A DNA stretch of 64,000 bases from Xenopus tropicalis (taxonomy: Eukaryota > Chordata > Amphibia > Anura > Pipidae), in contig NC_030677.2 in NCBI RefSeq assembly GCF_000004195.4, forward strand, positions 112,431,036 through 112,495,035, read 5' to 3'. This document shows positions 34,461 through 44,085 of the stretch, in pieces. Numbering within the stretch: the stretch's first letter is position 1; each line of letters opens with the position of its first letter. Made by a program: the position numbers and the translations under genes. A model generated the notes under the pieces. The model did not search any database, was not told where the DNA came from, and saw only the letters and a program-made list of their open reading frames with translations.

Positions 34461-35058
34461 AGCATGTGGGGAGATCAGATCCTTTATTGTACAGCATGCG
34501 GAGAGATCTGACCCTCTATTGTACAGTGTGTGGGGAGACCAGATCCTGTATTGTACAGTGTGTGAGGAGATCAGATCCTGTATTGTACAGTGTGTGGGGA
34601 GATCAGATCCTGTATTGTACAGTGTGTGAGGAGATCAGATCCTGTATTGTACAGTGTGTGGGGAGACCAGATCCTGTATTGTACAGTGTGTGGGGAGATC
34701 AGATCCTGTATTGTACAGTGTGTGGGGAGATCAGATCCTGTATTGTACAGTGTGTGGGGAGATCAGATCCTGTATTGTACAGTGTGTGGGGAGACCAGAT
34801 CCTGTATTGTACAGTGTGTGGGGAGACCAGATCCTGTATTGTACAGTGTGTGGGGAGACCAGATCCTGTATTGTACAGTGTGTAGGGAGATCAGATCCTG
34901 TATTGTACAGTGTGTGGGGAGATCAGATCCTGTATTGTACAGTGTGTGGGGAGACCAGATCCTGTATTGTACAGTGTGTGGGGAGATCAGATCCTGTATT
35001 GTACAGTGTGTGGTGAGACCAGATTCTGTATTGTACAGTGTGGGGGGGGAGATCAGAT
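34461..35058. repeat. 32-bp tandem repeat, about 18.7 copies
   Basis: Unit gtgtgtggggagatcagatc plus ctgtattgtaca, 32 bp, repeated with small changes (gatc/gacc, ggg/gag). Two further units occur at about 35411-35475 outside the array. Because the unit is 32 bp, every plus-strand frame gives a 32-residue periodic ORF; these are not proteins. Confidence 0.95.
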
Positions 35059-35197
35059 AAAATACCCATGTATGAGGATCCAGTGCCCATTATTTACAAT
35101 CCAACTGCTAGTCTTGGTGGTGAATTCAGTTCAGTGGCTTTCTGAGTGTTGGACAGTCTTGCAGTAAAATTTTGCTGACACATGCAATGCCATGCCA
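35059..35197 (+). repeat. 139-bp direct repeat, copy A
   Basis: Starts aaaatacccatgtatg and ends catgcaatgccatgcca. It matches 36122-36260 at equal length with about ten substitutions. Confidence 0.85.
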
Positions 35198-35211
35198 TGT
35201 AGTGGAGCGTC

Positions 35212-35366
35212 TCAGGCCCGGACTGGCCTGTAGCTTCTGGCAAATGCCAGAGGGGCTACAGTAAGATGCCATATGCAATCATTATTTATTGAGCTGGTGG
35301 GGTCTGTTTGGCCTCTGTGTACTTGAAATGCTAAGGCCTATTTTGAATCCAGACCAGACCTGGTGC
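35212..35366. mobile_element. MITE, 'cccggactgg' family, copy 3
   Basis: caggcccggactggcctgta, ctggcaaatgccagagggg, taagatgccatatgcaatca and aatccagaccagacctgg; same blocks as 62186-62337. Confidence 0.7.
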
Positions 35367-36121
35367 CCCTTCATGACCCAGTATTTTGATGTTTGTGAGG
35401 AAAACTCAGACTCTTTATTGTACAGTGTGTGGGGAGACGGACCCTGTATTGTACAATGAGTGGGGAGATCAGATGCTAAAGAAAACATATCCTGTAAAAT
35501 ACAGTTAGGGTTTAATATTGTATAGTGCATGAGTATAATGTAATAAAAGGCAGAACATATGCAGCAGATCTACAATACATAGACCCAGTTACATGTTGAT
35601 TGGTTGCAGTGATTTACTAGAAATGGAGCAAGAATCTTTGGCCCCTGTAAATGCTTGAGGAGGGACTAGCTACACTTATATATGGATTAGGATAGAACCT
35701 AGTATTATACAATGTAAATGCAATAGACAAATAATTCTTCTAACATTTCATTTACATCATTAACTTCATGAAATCATTATATTTCTTATTACCGTATATC
35801 TTTATAATATATGTGTGCAAGGAACTATATTTCATGTACATATTTTTTTAGGATTATCTGGCCATGCATTGTACAGTATGCAGAGACTTGAACTCTACAC
35901 AGTAAAGCTGTTAGAGACATTCTGGGAGTTGTAGTGCAACAAAAGGTGGGGGACAGTAATCATTCTAACTAATGAAACATTCTAGAATGCTGTATGCTTG
36001 ATTAAACAAAAGGAGGGTGAGCATGTCTATACATTTGTGTGTTGTATTGTTTTTTTATTTACTGATGAATTTGCTCTGTAGCTAACAAAGGACTGTTGTT
36101 ATTGATAGCAGAGGCTGGGAC
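35367..36121. other. intergenic between direct repeats, with stray minisatellite units
   Basis: 35411-35475 holds two diverged units of the 32-bp repeat. cattctgggagttgtagtgc at about 35920 is a common frog repeat tail. No gene seen. Confidence 0.5.
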
Positions 36122-36260
36122 AAAATACCCATGTATGGGGACCCAGCGCCCATTATTTACAATCCAATTCCTAGTCTTGGTGGTGAATTCAGTTCAGTGG
36201 CTCTCTGAATGTTGGACAGCCTTGCAGTAAAATGTTGCTGATACATGCAATGCCATGCCA
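36122..36260 (+). repeat. 139-bp direct repeat, copy B
   Basis: Second copy of 35059-35197, same length, starting aaaatacccatgtatggg and ending catgcaatgccatgcca. Confidence 0.85.
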
Positions 36261-36439
36261 AATCTCCCCTTTCAGGCACCCCTGTCAAACACAGTTCTGT
36301 CCAGACACAGCAGTAATGCAGAAGGCTGTGGCACCTAAGTAGTTAAATCAGAGTTCGGGCCTCGCCATCAGCTGCTGGGAACAGCCAGGATATAATAATA
36401 CCAAGCAGCAGAAAGGAATATACTAAAAGCTAAGGATGT

Positions 36440-36660
36440 GTAACTAAAGATATCAGCACATGGTTTTTATGAAGGGTTTCTGTAGGCGAGATACACAGTG
36501 GTGTCCCTTCCAGTGCAGTAAGGGCTTGGTGCCGAACCATCGCTCGCAGAGCGGGGCAGGAGAAGTGTATGTGAGAGCAGCAGGAGAGAGAATGAGGCCG
36601 GACCAGGGAAAACCGCTGCTCTTATATAGGGCAGTTATTTTTATCCTCGGATTGCGCACT
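36440..36660 (-). promoter_or_regulatory. candidate promoter / first exon
   Basis: A locally GC-rich, CpG-containing patch in AT-rich surroundings. On the minus strand: a MEF2/AT-rich motif (gataaaaataac, about 36645-36634), then ctatataagagcagcgg (TATA at about 36626-36619), a pyrimidine initiator-like ctcattctctctcctg about 30 bp later, a GC-rich leader, and an ATG opening MVRHQALTALEG. No splice donor or protein family was recognised. It could be an unannotated or non-coding transcript start, or chance. Confidence 0.3.
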
Positions 36661-38637
36661 GCTTGTAAGATTTCCTCTCTCAGACATTCAGGAAGGCCTC
36701 ATTGGCCCTGATTCCTGTGAACAAGCACAATCTTGGCTTAGGCTGAGACATTCAGTGAAAAAAAAAGGAAAAAGAAAACACACACAGTAGAAAAGTGCAA
36801 ATGTACATGCCTGACAGCCGTACGAGTAGGAAACATTAAAGGGAAAACATACTGCAATCTGTTCAAACATCTGGAATAGGTCCATAGTGCTTGATGGAGT
36901 TTATCTGCAGAGGACAAGGAGGCATAGAATAGATATTAAGCTCCCGTCTGGTAATAATCAGGACTTCACATGCTGTACAATCATCCAAAAGTGATGGCAC
37001 TGGAGACAGGGAAACTCTTATAAACAAGAGTAATCTGAAATAAAGAAGTGTCTTTATATATACCATATATCACTTCTGACTTCCTTTGTATATATGTAGG
37101 GGAATGCATTTACCTGCCTGGGTCCTGCTAAGGGCCCACTGTTACTTTCCTATGGGATTTAGGTACTGATTGCTTCACTATGTCCCTATAAGCACAACGG
37201 AATGTAGCTTTTATTTACTTTTTTATTTTTTTGTATCAACACAGTGTAAATTTGCTCCCTTACAGTAACCCATGTTAGTAAACATCTGGTCACTGTAGGC
37301 TTTTTGGTTGCCCCAACTATTTGGAAGACCTGGTACAATTGGCCAAATCTTCTCAGTCTTCACAAATGCTGCTCCAGCCCTAGACTGGGCTCCCTTATTT
37401 AAAAGAGCCTGTGACATTACGCCTACCCTTCTCCTGTCTGATGGAAGCCCTGATGCGAGGCTGATCTGGGACAAATTTTTACCATGTTAATGCATAACTT
37501 TTTCTGCCCACCATGCCAGTAATAAAATAATTGAGCCATTCACTTTGGCATAATAGCCAAAATAATATGACATTTGTACAGAATTGTTAGTGTGCATTAA
37601 GTCCCAACATATCAATTGAAATGAGAATTCTAGCCTAGTGCACAATAGTAATATGGCTTAAGTTCAGTTGTGTAACTATAGAGGAAACATACCCCATTTA
37701 CTGGGCCCCCTGGACTCCCACAACCAGGTCTGCTGTATACCAGGCCCCCTCAGATTTTTCTTTTTTGTGACGATAGCTACTTACGCCATTTACAGTATGT
37801 CAGTTGCCCCTGTGGAATCCTTTGATATAGCTCTATGGCTGTAAAACACTTTATTTTCTTTTTTTAAAGATTTTATTTTTCATATTTTATATTTTAAACA
37901 ATAAAACAACAATAAAACAAACAAGAGAAGAAAAGAAGAAAGAAGGGGGGCTAAGGTAGCAGTTTTAGTTGTAGAAGCTGCACTTGGAATCCCTGTGGAA
38001 AGATAATAATTGGAGTTTACTTCCAGATAGGGTTGTCATCTAAACCTGAACAAGAGGGGTGGGGCAGTAAAGCTAGGGGTGGGCATGATGACATCAGGGT
38101 CAGGCACATTGGATGGGGTTATGATGCCAGGGTGCAGTTACTACATCACTTACAATTGGGTGGAATTCCGTTCAGGTTTTTAATGAAAAACTAGGATGTC
38201 CAGTTCATAACCAGATGATTGGCAACCCTAGTTCTGTCTATTCTGCCTGATGAGTAAGCCAAATCCATTAATTGTATGGGGTTTGTTATAACAGTTATCC
38301 AGAAAGCTCTGAAATTTGCTTTTTATTTCTGTAATAATAAGAAATAAATTAAACTTGATGATAACTAAGCCATGTTGATAGAAAAAAAAACCTCAGTGTT
38401 TAAATGATTTTTATTTATTGTCCAGATTATGGTTTGGGCTTCACTAGGCTAAAAACCCAACAGACCGTTGAGACCCAAACAGGCCTAAGAAAAAACAAAC
38501 TGTTCAGGTTAAAACCAGTGGCACCACTACTTCCAGGGGATCATTCACTGAAGCTGTGCTCTGTGCAAAGTACTTAATTCTGACCATGGTTTTTTTTACC
38601 CTCAATACAGCATTTCCCCCCACAGGATTCCAGCATA
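36661..38637. other. intergenic with repeat fragments
   Basis: 37668-37795 is a diverged 'cagtggcgtaac' MITE (ttgtgtaactatagagg ... gctacttacgcc). 37861-37925 is an AT-rich/poly-A-like stretch. 38280-38425 is a partial 'tacaggtat' MITE (acagttatccagaaagctct). No gene recognised. Confidence 0.45.
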
Positions 38638-38852
38638 CAGTGGTGTGAAAAACTATTTGCCCCCTTCCTGATTTCTTATTCTTTTGCATGTTTGTCACAC
38701 TTAAATGTTTCTGATCATCAAAAACCGTTAACTATTAGTCAAAGATAACATAATTGAACACAAAATGCAGTTTTTAAATGAAGGTTTACGTTATTAAGGG
38801 AGAAAAAAAACTCCAAATCTACATGGCCCTGTGTGAAAAAGTGATTGCCCCT
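38638..38852 (+). repeat. left terminal inverted repeat of Tc1-like element
   Basis: Outer and inner direct repeats share gtgtgaaaaa...tgccc, the expected transposase binding sites of IR/DR-type Tc1 elements. Pairs with 40058-40270. Confidence 0.9.
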
Positions 38853-39029
38853 CTTGTTAAAAAATAACTTAACTGTGGTTTATCAATTTCAATTTTCAAT
38901 TTCAATATCAATTTCTGTAGTCACCCCCAGGCCTGATTAGTGCCACACCTGTTTCAATCAAGAAATCACTTAAATAGGAGCTACCTGACACAGAGAAGTA
39001 GACCAAAAGCACCTCAAAAGCTAGACATC

Positions 39030-40052
39030 ATGCCAAGATCCAAAGAAATTCAGGAACAAATGAGAACAAAAGTAATTGAGATCTATCAGTCTGGTAAAGG
39101 TTATAAAGCCATTTCTAAAGCTTTGGGACTCCAGCGAACCACAGTGAGAGCCATTATCCACAAATGGCAAAAACATGGAACAGTGGTGAACCTTCCCAGG
39201 AGTGGCCGGCCGACCAAAATTACCCCAAGAGCGCAGAGACAACTCATCCGAGAGGCCACAAAAGACGCCAGGACAACATCTAAAGAACTGCAGGCCTCAC
39301 TTGCATCAATTAAGGTCAGTGTTCACGACTCCACCATAAGAAAGAGACTGGGCAAAAACGGCCTGCATGGCAGATTTCCAAGGCGCAAACCACTTTTAAG
39401 CAAAAAGAACATTATGGCTCGTCTCAATTTTGCTAAAAAACATCTCAATGATTGCCAAGACTTTTGGGAAAATACCTTGTGGACCGACGAGACAAAAGTT
39501 GAACTTTTTGGAAGGTGCGTGTCCTGTTACATCTGGCGTAAAAGTAACACAGCATTTCAGAAAAAGAACATCATACCAACAGTAAAATATGGTGGTGGTA
39601 GTGTGATGGTCTGGGGTTGTTTTGCTGCTTCAGGACCTGGAAGGCTTGCTGTGATAGATGGAACCATGAATTCTACTGTCTACCAAAAAATCCTGAAGGA
39701 GAATGTCCAGCCATCTGTTCGTCAACTCAAGCTGAAGCGATCTTGGGTGCTGCAGCAGGACAATGACCCAAAACACACCAGCAAATCCACCTCTGAATGG
39801 CTGAAGAAAAACAAAATGAAGACTTTGGAGTGGCCTAGTCAAAGTCCTGACCTGAATCCTATTGAGATGTTGTGGCATGACCTTAAAAAGGCGGTTCATG
39901 CTAGAAAACCCTCAAATAAAGCTGAATTACAACAATTCTGCAAAGATGATTGGGCCAAAATTCTTCCAGAGCGCTGTAAAAGACTTGTTGCAAGTTATCG
40001 CAAACGCTTGATTGCAGTTATTGCTGCTAAGGGTGGCCCAACCAGTTATTAG
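39030..40052 (+). CDS. Tc1-like transposase, 340 aa, DD34E
   Basis: Cut-and-paste DNA transposase with no internal stop or frameshift. The start is set at MPRSKEIQEQ (39030), the standard Tc1 beginning; the frame is open 30 codons further upstream (38940) but that part is not family-like. Domains: a paired-like N-terminal DNA-binding region with two helix-turn-helix motifs (about 1-110; GYKAISKALGLQRTTVRAII in the first, a GRP linker at 59-61, STIRKRL in the second), a basic nuclear-localisation region (about 104-120, RFPRRK), then the catalytic core. Catalytic residues: D153 (WTDET), D244 (QQDNDPKHT) and E279 (SPDLNPIEMLW), with 34 residues between D244 and E279, and the glycine box YGGGSVMVWGCF (187-198). 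The length and catalytic positions equal those of the well-studied Tc1-type enzyme Sleeping Beauty. It probably acts in the nucleus on the flanking IR/DR repeats. Activity is not shown by sequence alone. Confidence 0.93.
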   Translation: MPRSKEIQEQMRTKVIEIYQSGKGYKAISKALGLQRTTVRAIIHKWQKHGTVVNLPRSGRPTKITPRAQRQLIREATKDARTTSKELQASLASIKVSVHDSTIRKRLGKNGLHGRFPRRKPLLSKKNIMARLNFAKKHLNDCQDFWENTLWTDETKVELFGRCVSCYIWRKSNTAFQKKNIIPTVKYGGGSVMVWGCFAASGPGRLAVIDGTMNSTVYQKILKENVQPSVRQLKLKRSWVLQQDNDPKHTSKSTSEWLKKNKMKTLEWPSQSPDLNPIEMLWHDLKKAVHARKPSNKAELQQFCKDDWAKILPERCKRLVASYRKRLIAVIAAKGGPTSY

Positions 40053-40057
40053 GTTCA

Positions 40058-40270
40058 GGGGGCAATTACTTTTTCACACAGGGCCATGTAGGTTTGGATT
40101 TTTTTTCTCCCTAAATAATAAAAACCCTCATTTAAAAACTGCATTTTGTGTTTACTTGTGTTATCTTTGACTAATAGTTAAATGTGTTTGATGATCAGAA
40201 ACATTTTGTGTGACAAACATGCAAAAGAATAAGAAATCAGGAAGGGGGCAAATAGTTTTTCACACCACTG
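40058..40270 (-). repeat. right terminal inverted repeat of Tc1-like element
   Basis: Inverted partner of 38638-38852. It begins right after the transposase stop and contains a possible poly(A) signal (aataataaaa, about 40114-40123). Confidence 0.9.
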
Positions 40271-40424
40271 TAATTGCATGCAGTGTGTGGCAAATGTTTT
40301 TTTTTTACTGCATTTGTGTGTAAATGCACTAACAGCATCAGAGTGTTATTCACTGGACACGTGTCAGTTGCGTGTGTTGGAAGCCTTGAATTACTAGCAG
40401 ATTAAGGAATATATTAGTCTAAGG

Positions 40425-41557
40425 CAGTGCTGTCCAACTGGCGGCCCGCGGGCCGCATGCGGCCCGTGACCCCCCTCTGTGTGGCCCCCCACCTGTCTGG
40501 CTGCTTTGATGGCTTACTCTTGTGTAAGCTTTAAATGGTATCAGTACTGTGATTAACTGCCCCCCTGCATGGTTCTCACCTCAGATTCAGGCTGTAATCA
40601 GGCTGTATTGTTTAAATATGTAATCCCCTGTGTTTTTCACACCTTTTAATCTCTGCATTGTTCAACCCCTGCAGTGTTCACACCTCAGTCTCAGGCTGTA
40701 ATCACCCCCATTGTTCCCCTGTTCACACCTCAGGAGCAGTAGAAACCCACAAATAAACCCTGCACACTACAAAAAGAACATATACTGAGGTGGTACTGCA
40801 ATTAAAAAGTTTTTTAATATATAGTTATTGTGCAGACTGTATGAGCAGTGCCAGCATTGTGTCACTGTAGGCTGCCTGTGTGTGCCATATACACAGGCAG
40901 CATAGGGCAAGCAGAGTATGGCACACACAGGCAGGGTAGGGAAGGCAGAGTATGGCACACACAGGCAGAGTAGGGCAGGCAGAGTATGGCACACACAGGC
41001 CAAGTTTGGCACAAACCAGCCAAGAATGGCACACACAGTGAAAGTATGGCACACGCAGGCAGGGTAGGGAAGGCAGAGTATGGCACACAGGCAGGGTAGG
41101 GCAGGCAGAGTATGGCACACACAGGCCAAGTATGGCACAAACCAGCCAAGAATGGCACACACAGTGAAAGTATGGCACGCAGGCAGGGTAGGGCAGGCAG
41201 AGTATGGCACACACAGGCAGGGTAGGGAAGGCAGAGTATGGCACACACAAAGGCAGGGTAGGGCAGGCAGAGTATGGCACACAGGCAGGGTAGGGAAGGC
41301 AGAGTATGGCACACACAAAGGCAGGGTAGGGAAGGCAGAGTATGGCACACAGGCATGGTAGGGAAGGCAGAGTATGGCAGGTTTTTGCTGTACTACAACC
41401 ATTAATATGGGTATGGTCATGTGATAACATGGGTGTGGTTTCAAGTGGGTGCGGTTTTAAAAAGGGGAGTGGTCAAAACTGGCTTCCATTATCGGCCCTC
41501 CACCACGTAGGTCGGAAAAATTCCGGCCCTCGGTACAACAGAAGTTGGACAGCACTG
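40425..41557. mobile_element. non-autonomous hAT transposon (1133 bp)
   Basis: Terminal inverted repeats cagtgctgtccaact (40425-40439) and agttggacagcactg (41543-41557), perfect over 15 bp, are flanked by the perfect 8-bp direct repeat gtctaagg (40417-40424 and 41558-41565). Subterminal ggcggcccgcgggccgc is a strong GC palindrome. There is no transposase: the interior is low-complexity sequence and a minisatellite. 8-bp duplications and CAG...CTG ends place it in hAT. The intact borders suggest a relatively recent insertion. Confidence 0.93.
40878..41386. repeat. 31-37-bp tandem repeat inside the hAT element, about 14 copies
   Basis: Variant units of the type 'ggcagagtatggcacacaca' plus ggcagggtaggga; higher-order blocks repeat (the segment with ccaagaatggcacacacagtg appears twice, about 41020 and 41145). 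Long Cys/Pro-rich ORFs on the minus strand (about 40767-41444) are by-products of this array, not genes. Confidence 0.9.
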
Positions 41558-41774
41558 GTCTAAGGGTTCCCTTACATCCATTTAAACTTTATACTTTGCC
41601 CTGTAGTGCAATTAGAGCACGATGAGCAAGTCGATTGCCACTTGACTTAACATTCCAAGCAGTGTGTATTGCAACAAGTCCCTTTTTGAATAGTGTCAAA
41701 AAGTGCATCATTTTGTGTGCATTTTAACACTTTAAGTTTGAGTTACTATCCGATTTACTTAGGGAGTTTTAGTT

Positions 41775-42135
41775 GCATAAAAACCATGTGTACTGCCAAA
41801 CAGAGCATCCTATAGGCTATTAGTCCACATAGGGCTACCAACAGCTATTCACAGCCTATATTTGGCACCCCCAGGAAACATATTTGGCACACACAGGCAG
41901 GGCCAGAATTAGGAGTAGGCAGAAGATGCAGCTTCCTAGGACGTAACACAGGGGGCGCCAGGCAGGTACCTCTCCTGCCTACCCCTGGTCTGCACTCCCT
42001 TGCTCTACCGCTTGCAGAGGGGAGGACCCAGTCGGCTTGGCCCATCCCTTCTCACAGGAACCTTTTGTATGCCTGTGTTGCTCTCCAACTCTTTTTACAT
42101 GAGGCTCACAAGTAAAAAAGGATGGGGACCCCTGG
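41775..42135. mobile_element. hAT-type MITE, 'gatccccaaccagtgg' family, copy 3, interrupted
   Basis: gttgcataaaaaccatgtgt, gctattagtccacataggg and, after an insertion of about 170 bp (about 41885-42055), ttgctctccaactcttttta and gatggggacccctg. The left terminus is lost. Confidence 0.6.
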
Positions 42136-42606
42136 GGTAGATTTTACTCTTCTGTGGCAGCAGGTGGCTTATTGTAAATTGGAACCATTTTTTATGACAC
42201 CCTAAGCTAGATGGTGTGTAATGGGGAACATATTTAATCTCTCCTCACTGTGCTGGTATTAAAAGCTCACGTTAATGAGTGAAAAGTGGCTTGTCAAAGT
42301 ATTACTGATGCTTTTAAATACTACTTACCTGCTATTACAGCAGACATTTGTATCCCTCTATAGCTCTACAAATTACACACAGAGCTGCACACACAGCAAG
42401 TCCCTCCTTCCCCACAGAAGTAGTGGGTGCTTTGAGAATAAGAACCCAGGCCTCCCTAAACCTTTCCAGACTAACCACCAAGGGCAGAATTCGTCCCATG
42501 AGTTTAATCTTTCCAGCTGATTGTTAAAATAAAGCAATGCAGATAGAACAAAAAAACAATTGTGAGATCCCGGGCAAATGCTTTTAGCTTGTTGGGAAAA
42601 GGAATT
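42136..42606. other. intergenic, nothing recognised
   Basis: No supported gene or repeat. Confidence 0.4.
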
Positions 42607-42610
42607 AATG

Positions 42611-43511
42611 TGTAGGGACCCATAGGGTTAAGCTCCCTATGGTGTTATCCCTTATCTTTTCCTTATCTGTGCTGTTATAGGGCAGAGCCCTCTACACTCA
42701 GGTTACAGTTATTAAGCTGCTCCTAATAGGTTTAGCTCAGGTTGACCACTCCCTCTGCAGACTATATAGTGTCTTGCAAGGAGGAGTGTCTTCCTCTCTG
42801 GCTGCTGTTGTCTCAGGCTTCACACCATTGAGCCTGGAGGCATAAGGCCCCAGTAAAGAGAACCATCTATTTCTTCCTAAGTCGGGGACAGGGCCCCGTG
42901 AATGAGTGAAAGCCAGCGCAGTCAGTTTTATGTAATAGCACCCTCTAGAAGTGGTGAGTACAGGTAGTCTATTTAGAAAGGGCAGTTATTAGCCCCATCA
43001 AGGAGTTTGTAAAGGGTTTAGCCTACCCCGGCTCTGTTGTCGTTCTTTAGGGACCGGTTTAGACGCAGGTACCAGGTTAGGTGCTGTGCCCCTGCACCAT
43101 AGTCGACTGGAACACTCCCTACTGAAAGGTCTTCATCTCAGGTATCCAGCTAATACTCTGCATATCCTCAAAGTGGGTTATACTGTTCCTAAAGTGTCAC
43201 CTCTGCTACTTTCCATTGTGACATAATCCTATACTGCTGTGTCTGTGAGTATAAACCCTGCTGCACTATTTAAGTTGTGCCTTGTCCAATAAACCTGTAC
43301 TATAGTTTATCAGCAAGAACCTTTCTGGCGTCCATTATTCTATCTGCACCACACAAGCTCTATGTAGTTGTAGTTCAACTACACCCTTAGCTCCATTAAT
43401 ACCTCCCACGTAGCGGAGGCCCACTCCTGTGTATTAAGGTCGCATGTAACACATGCTCTATACCTATTACTAGTCTGGGTTTGGCCATATTATAGCCAAA
43501 TAGGTGTTACA
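42611..43511 (+). mobile_element. solo LTR of an LTR retrotransposon / endogenous retrovirus (901 bp)
   Basis: Borders TGTAGGGACC (42611) and TGTTACA (43511) give the usual TG...CA ends, with a 4-bp direct repeat aatg on each side (42607-42610 and 43512-43515). Inside are a TATA-like actatatagtg near 42761-42771 and a poly(A) signal aataaa near 43290, consistent with U3-R-U5 in plus orientation. No gag, pol or env sequence adjoins it, so it is probably the product of LTR-LTR recombination. The superfamily (gypsy versus retrovirus) cannot be settled from a 4-bp duplication alone. Confidence 0.7.
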
Positions 43512-43929
43512 AATGTAAAGAAAAAAGATTACGTTACAGTATTAAAACAGGGACTGTCATTAAAAAGATATATCAAATGGTGTTGCAACAGCACATGATT
43601 AAGATTTTCATAAGATACAGTATATTTACACCTGAAAACTATGTAAGTATTATGTGAGGTGTATTTGAGACTAACCTTGCACAGGCTGAAGACTCTTCTT
43701 TCTGTCAGTCAGGGATTGTATTTCTTTCCTTCCTGTACTGCTGCAGGGCAGATGGACATGCTAAATATTTAGATTAACTTTGAAATAATCATTTACAGAT
43801 GAGAGCACAACAAGCTTCTTATTTTCTTTAAAAATTATAAATTCATATGTGTTTGAACTTATTTTAACATAAACCCTTATAGAAAGATAAGATGACAGCA
43901 TGCAGACAGTATCCTCTTACTTCTATCTA

Positions 43930-44085
43930 ATAAGATACTCCCTCAATTGGGATTCAAAATAGGCCCTGTCATTTCAAGAACACAGAGACCCAAACAGCCC
44001 CCCCAGCCCAATAAATAGTGACTGTCTATGGCATCTTACAGGCATTTGACTGAATCCACAGATTGTCAGTCCGGGCCTAGTTATA
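43930..44085. mobile_element. MITE, 'cccggactgg' family, copy 4
   Basis: ttgggattcaaaataggccc, gacccaaacagccccccc, aataaatagtgactgtctat, then cacagattgtcagtccgggc; near-match to 31446-31600. Confidence 0.7.

Larger units (their letters stand above)
38638..40270 (+). mobile_element. complete Tc1-like DNA transposon (1633 bp)
   Basis: Starts cagtggtgtgaaaaactatt and ends with its complement (tttttcacaccactg). TA dinucleotides flank it at 38636-38637 and 40271-40272, the Tc1/mariner target duplication. Each end is a long terminal inverted repeat of about 213-215 bp with an IR/DR layout: an outer direct repeat at the tip and an inner one (gtgtgaaaaagtgattgccc at 38831-38850; ggggcaattactttttcaca at 40059-40078). 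Between them lies an open transposase reading frame. Everything needed for mobilisation looks present: both outer tips, both inner repeats, TA flanks and the ORF. Confidence 0.95.

Noticed and set aside
34445..35167. ORFs of 85-156 codons with period 32 residues
   Set aside because: By-product of a 32-bp minisatellite; several overlapping plus-strand frames give the same cycling peptides.
38940..39029. 30 extra N-terminal codons of the transposase frame
   Set aside because: Tc1 transposases start at MPRSKE-type sequence; the upstream residues lie in the 5' UTR and have no family similarity.
39630..39899. 89-codon minus-strand ORF
   Set aside because: Shadow of the Tc1 transposase on the opposite strand.
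40767..41444. Cys/Pro-rich minus-strand ORFs up to 225 codons that look like a secreted cysteine-rich protein
   Set aside because: They read through the minisatellite of a non-autonomous hAT; three overlapping frames are equally open.
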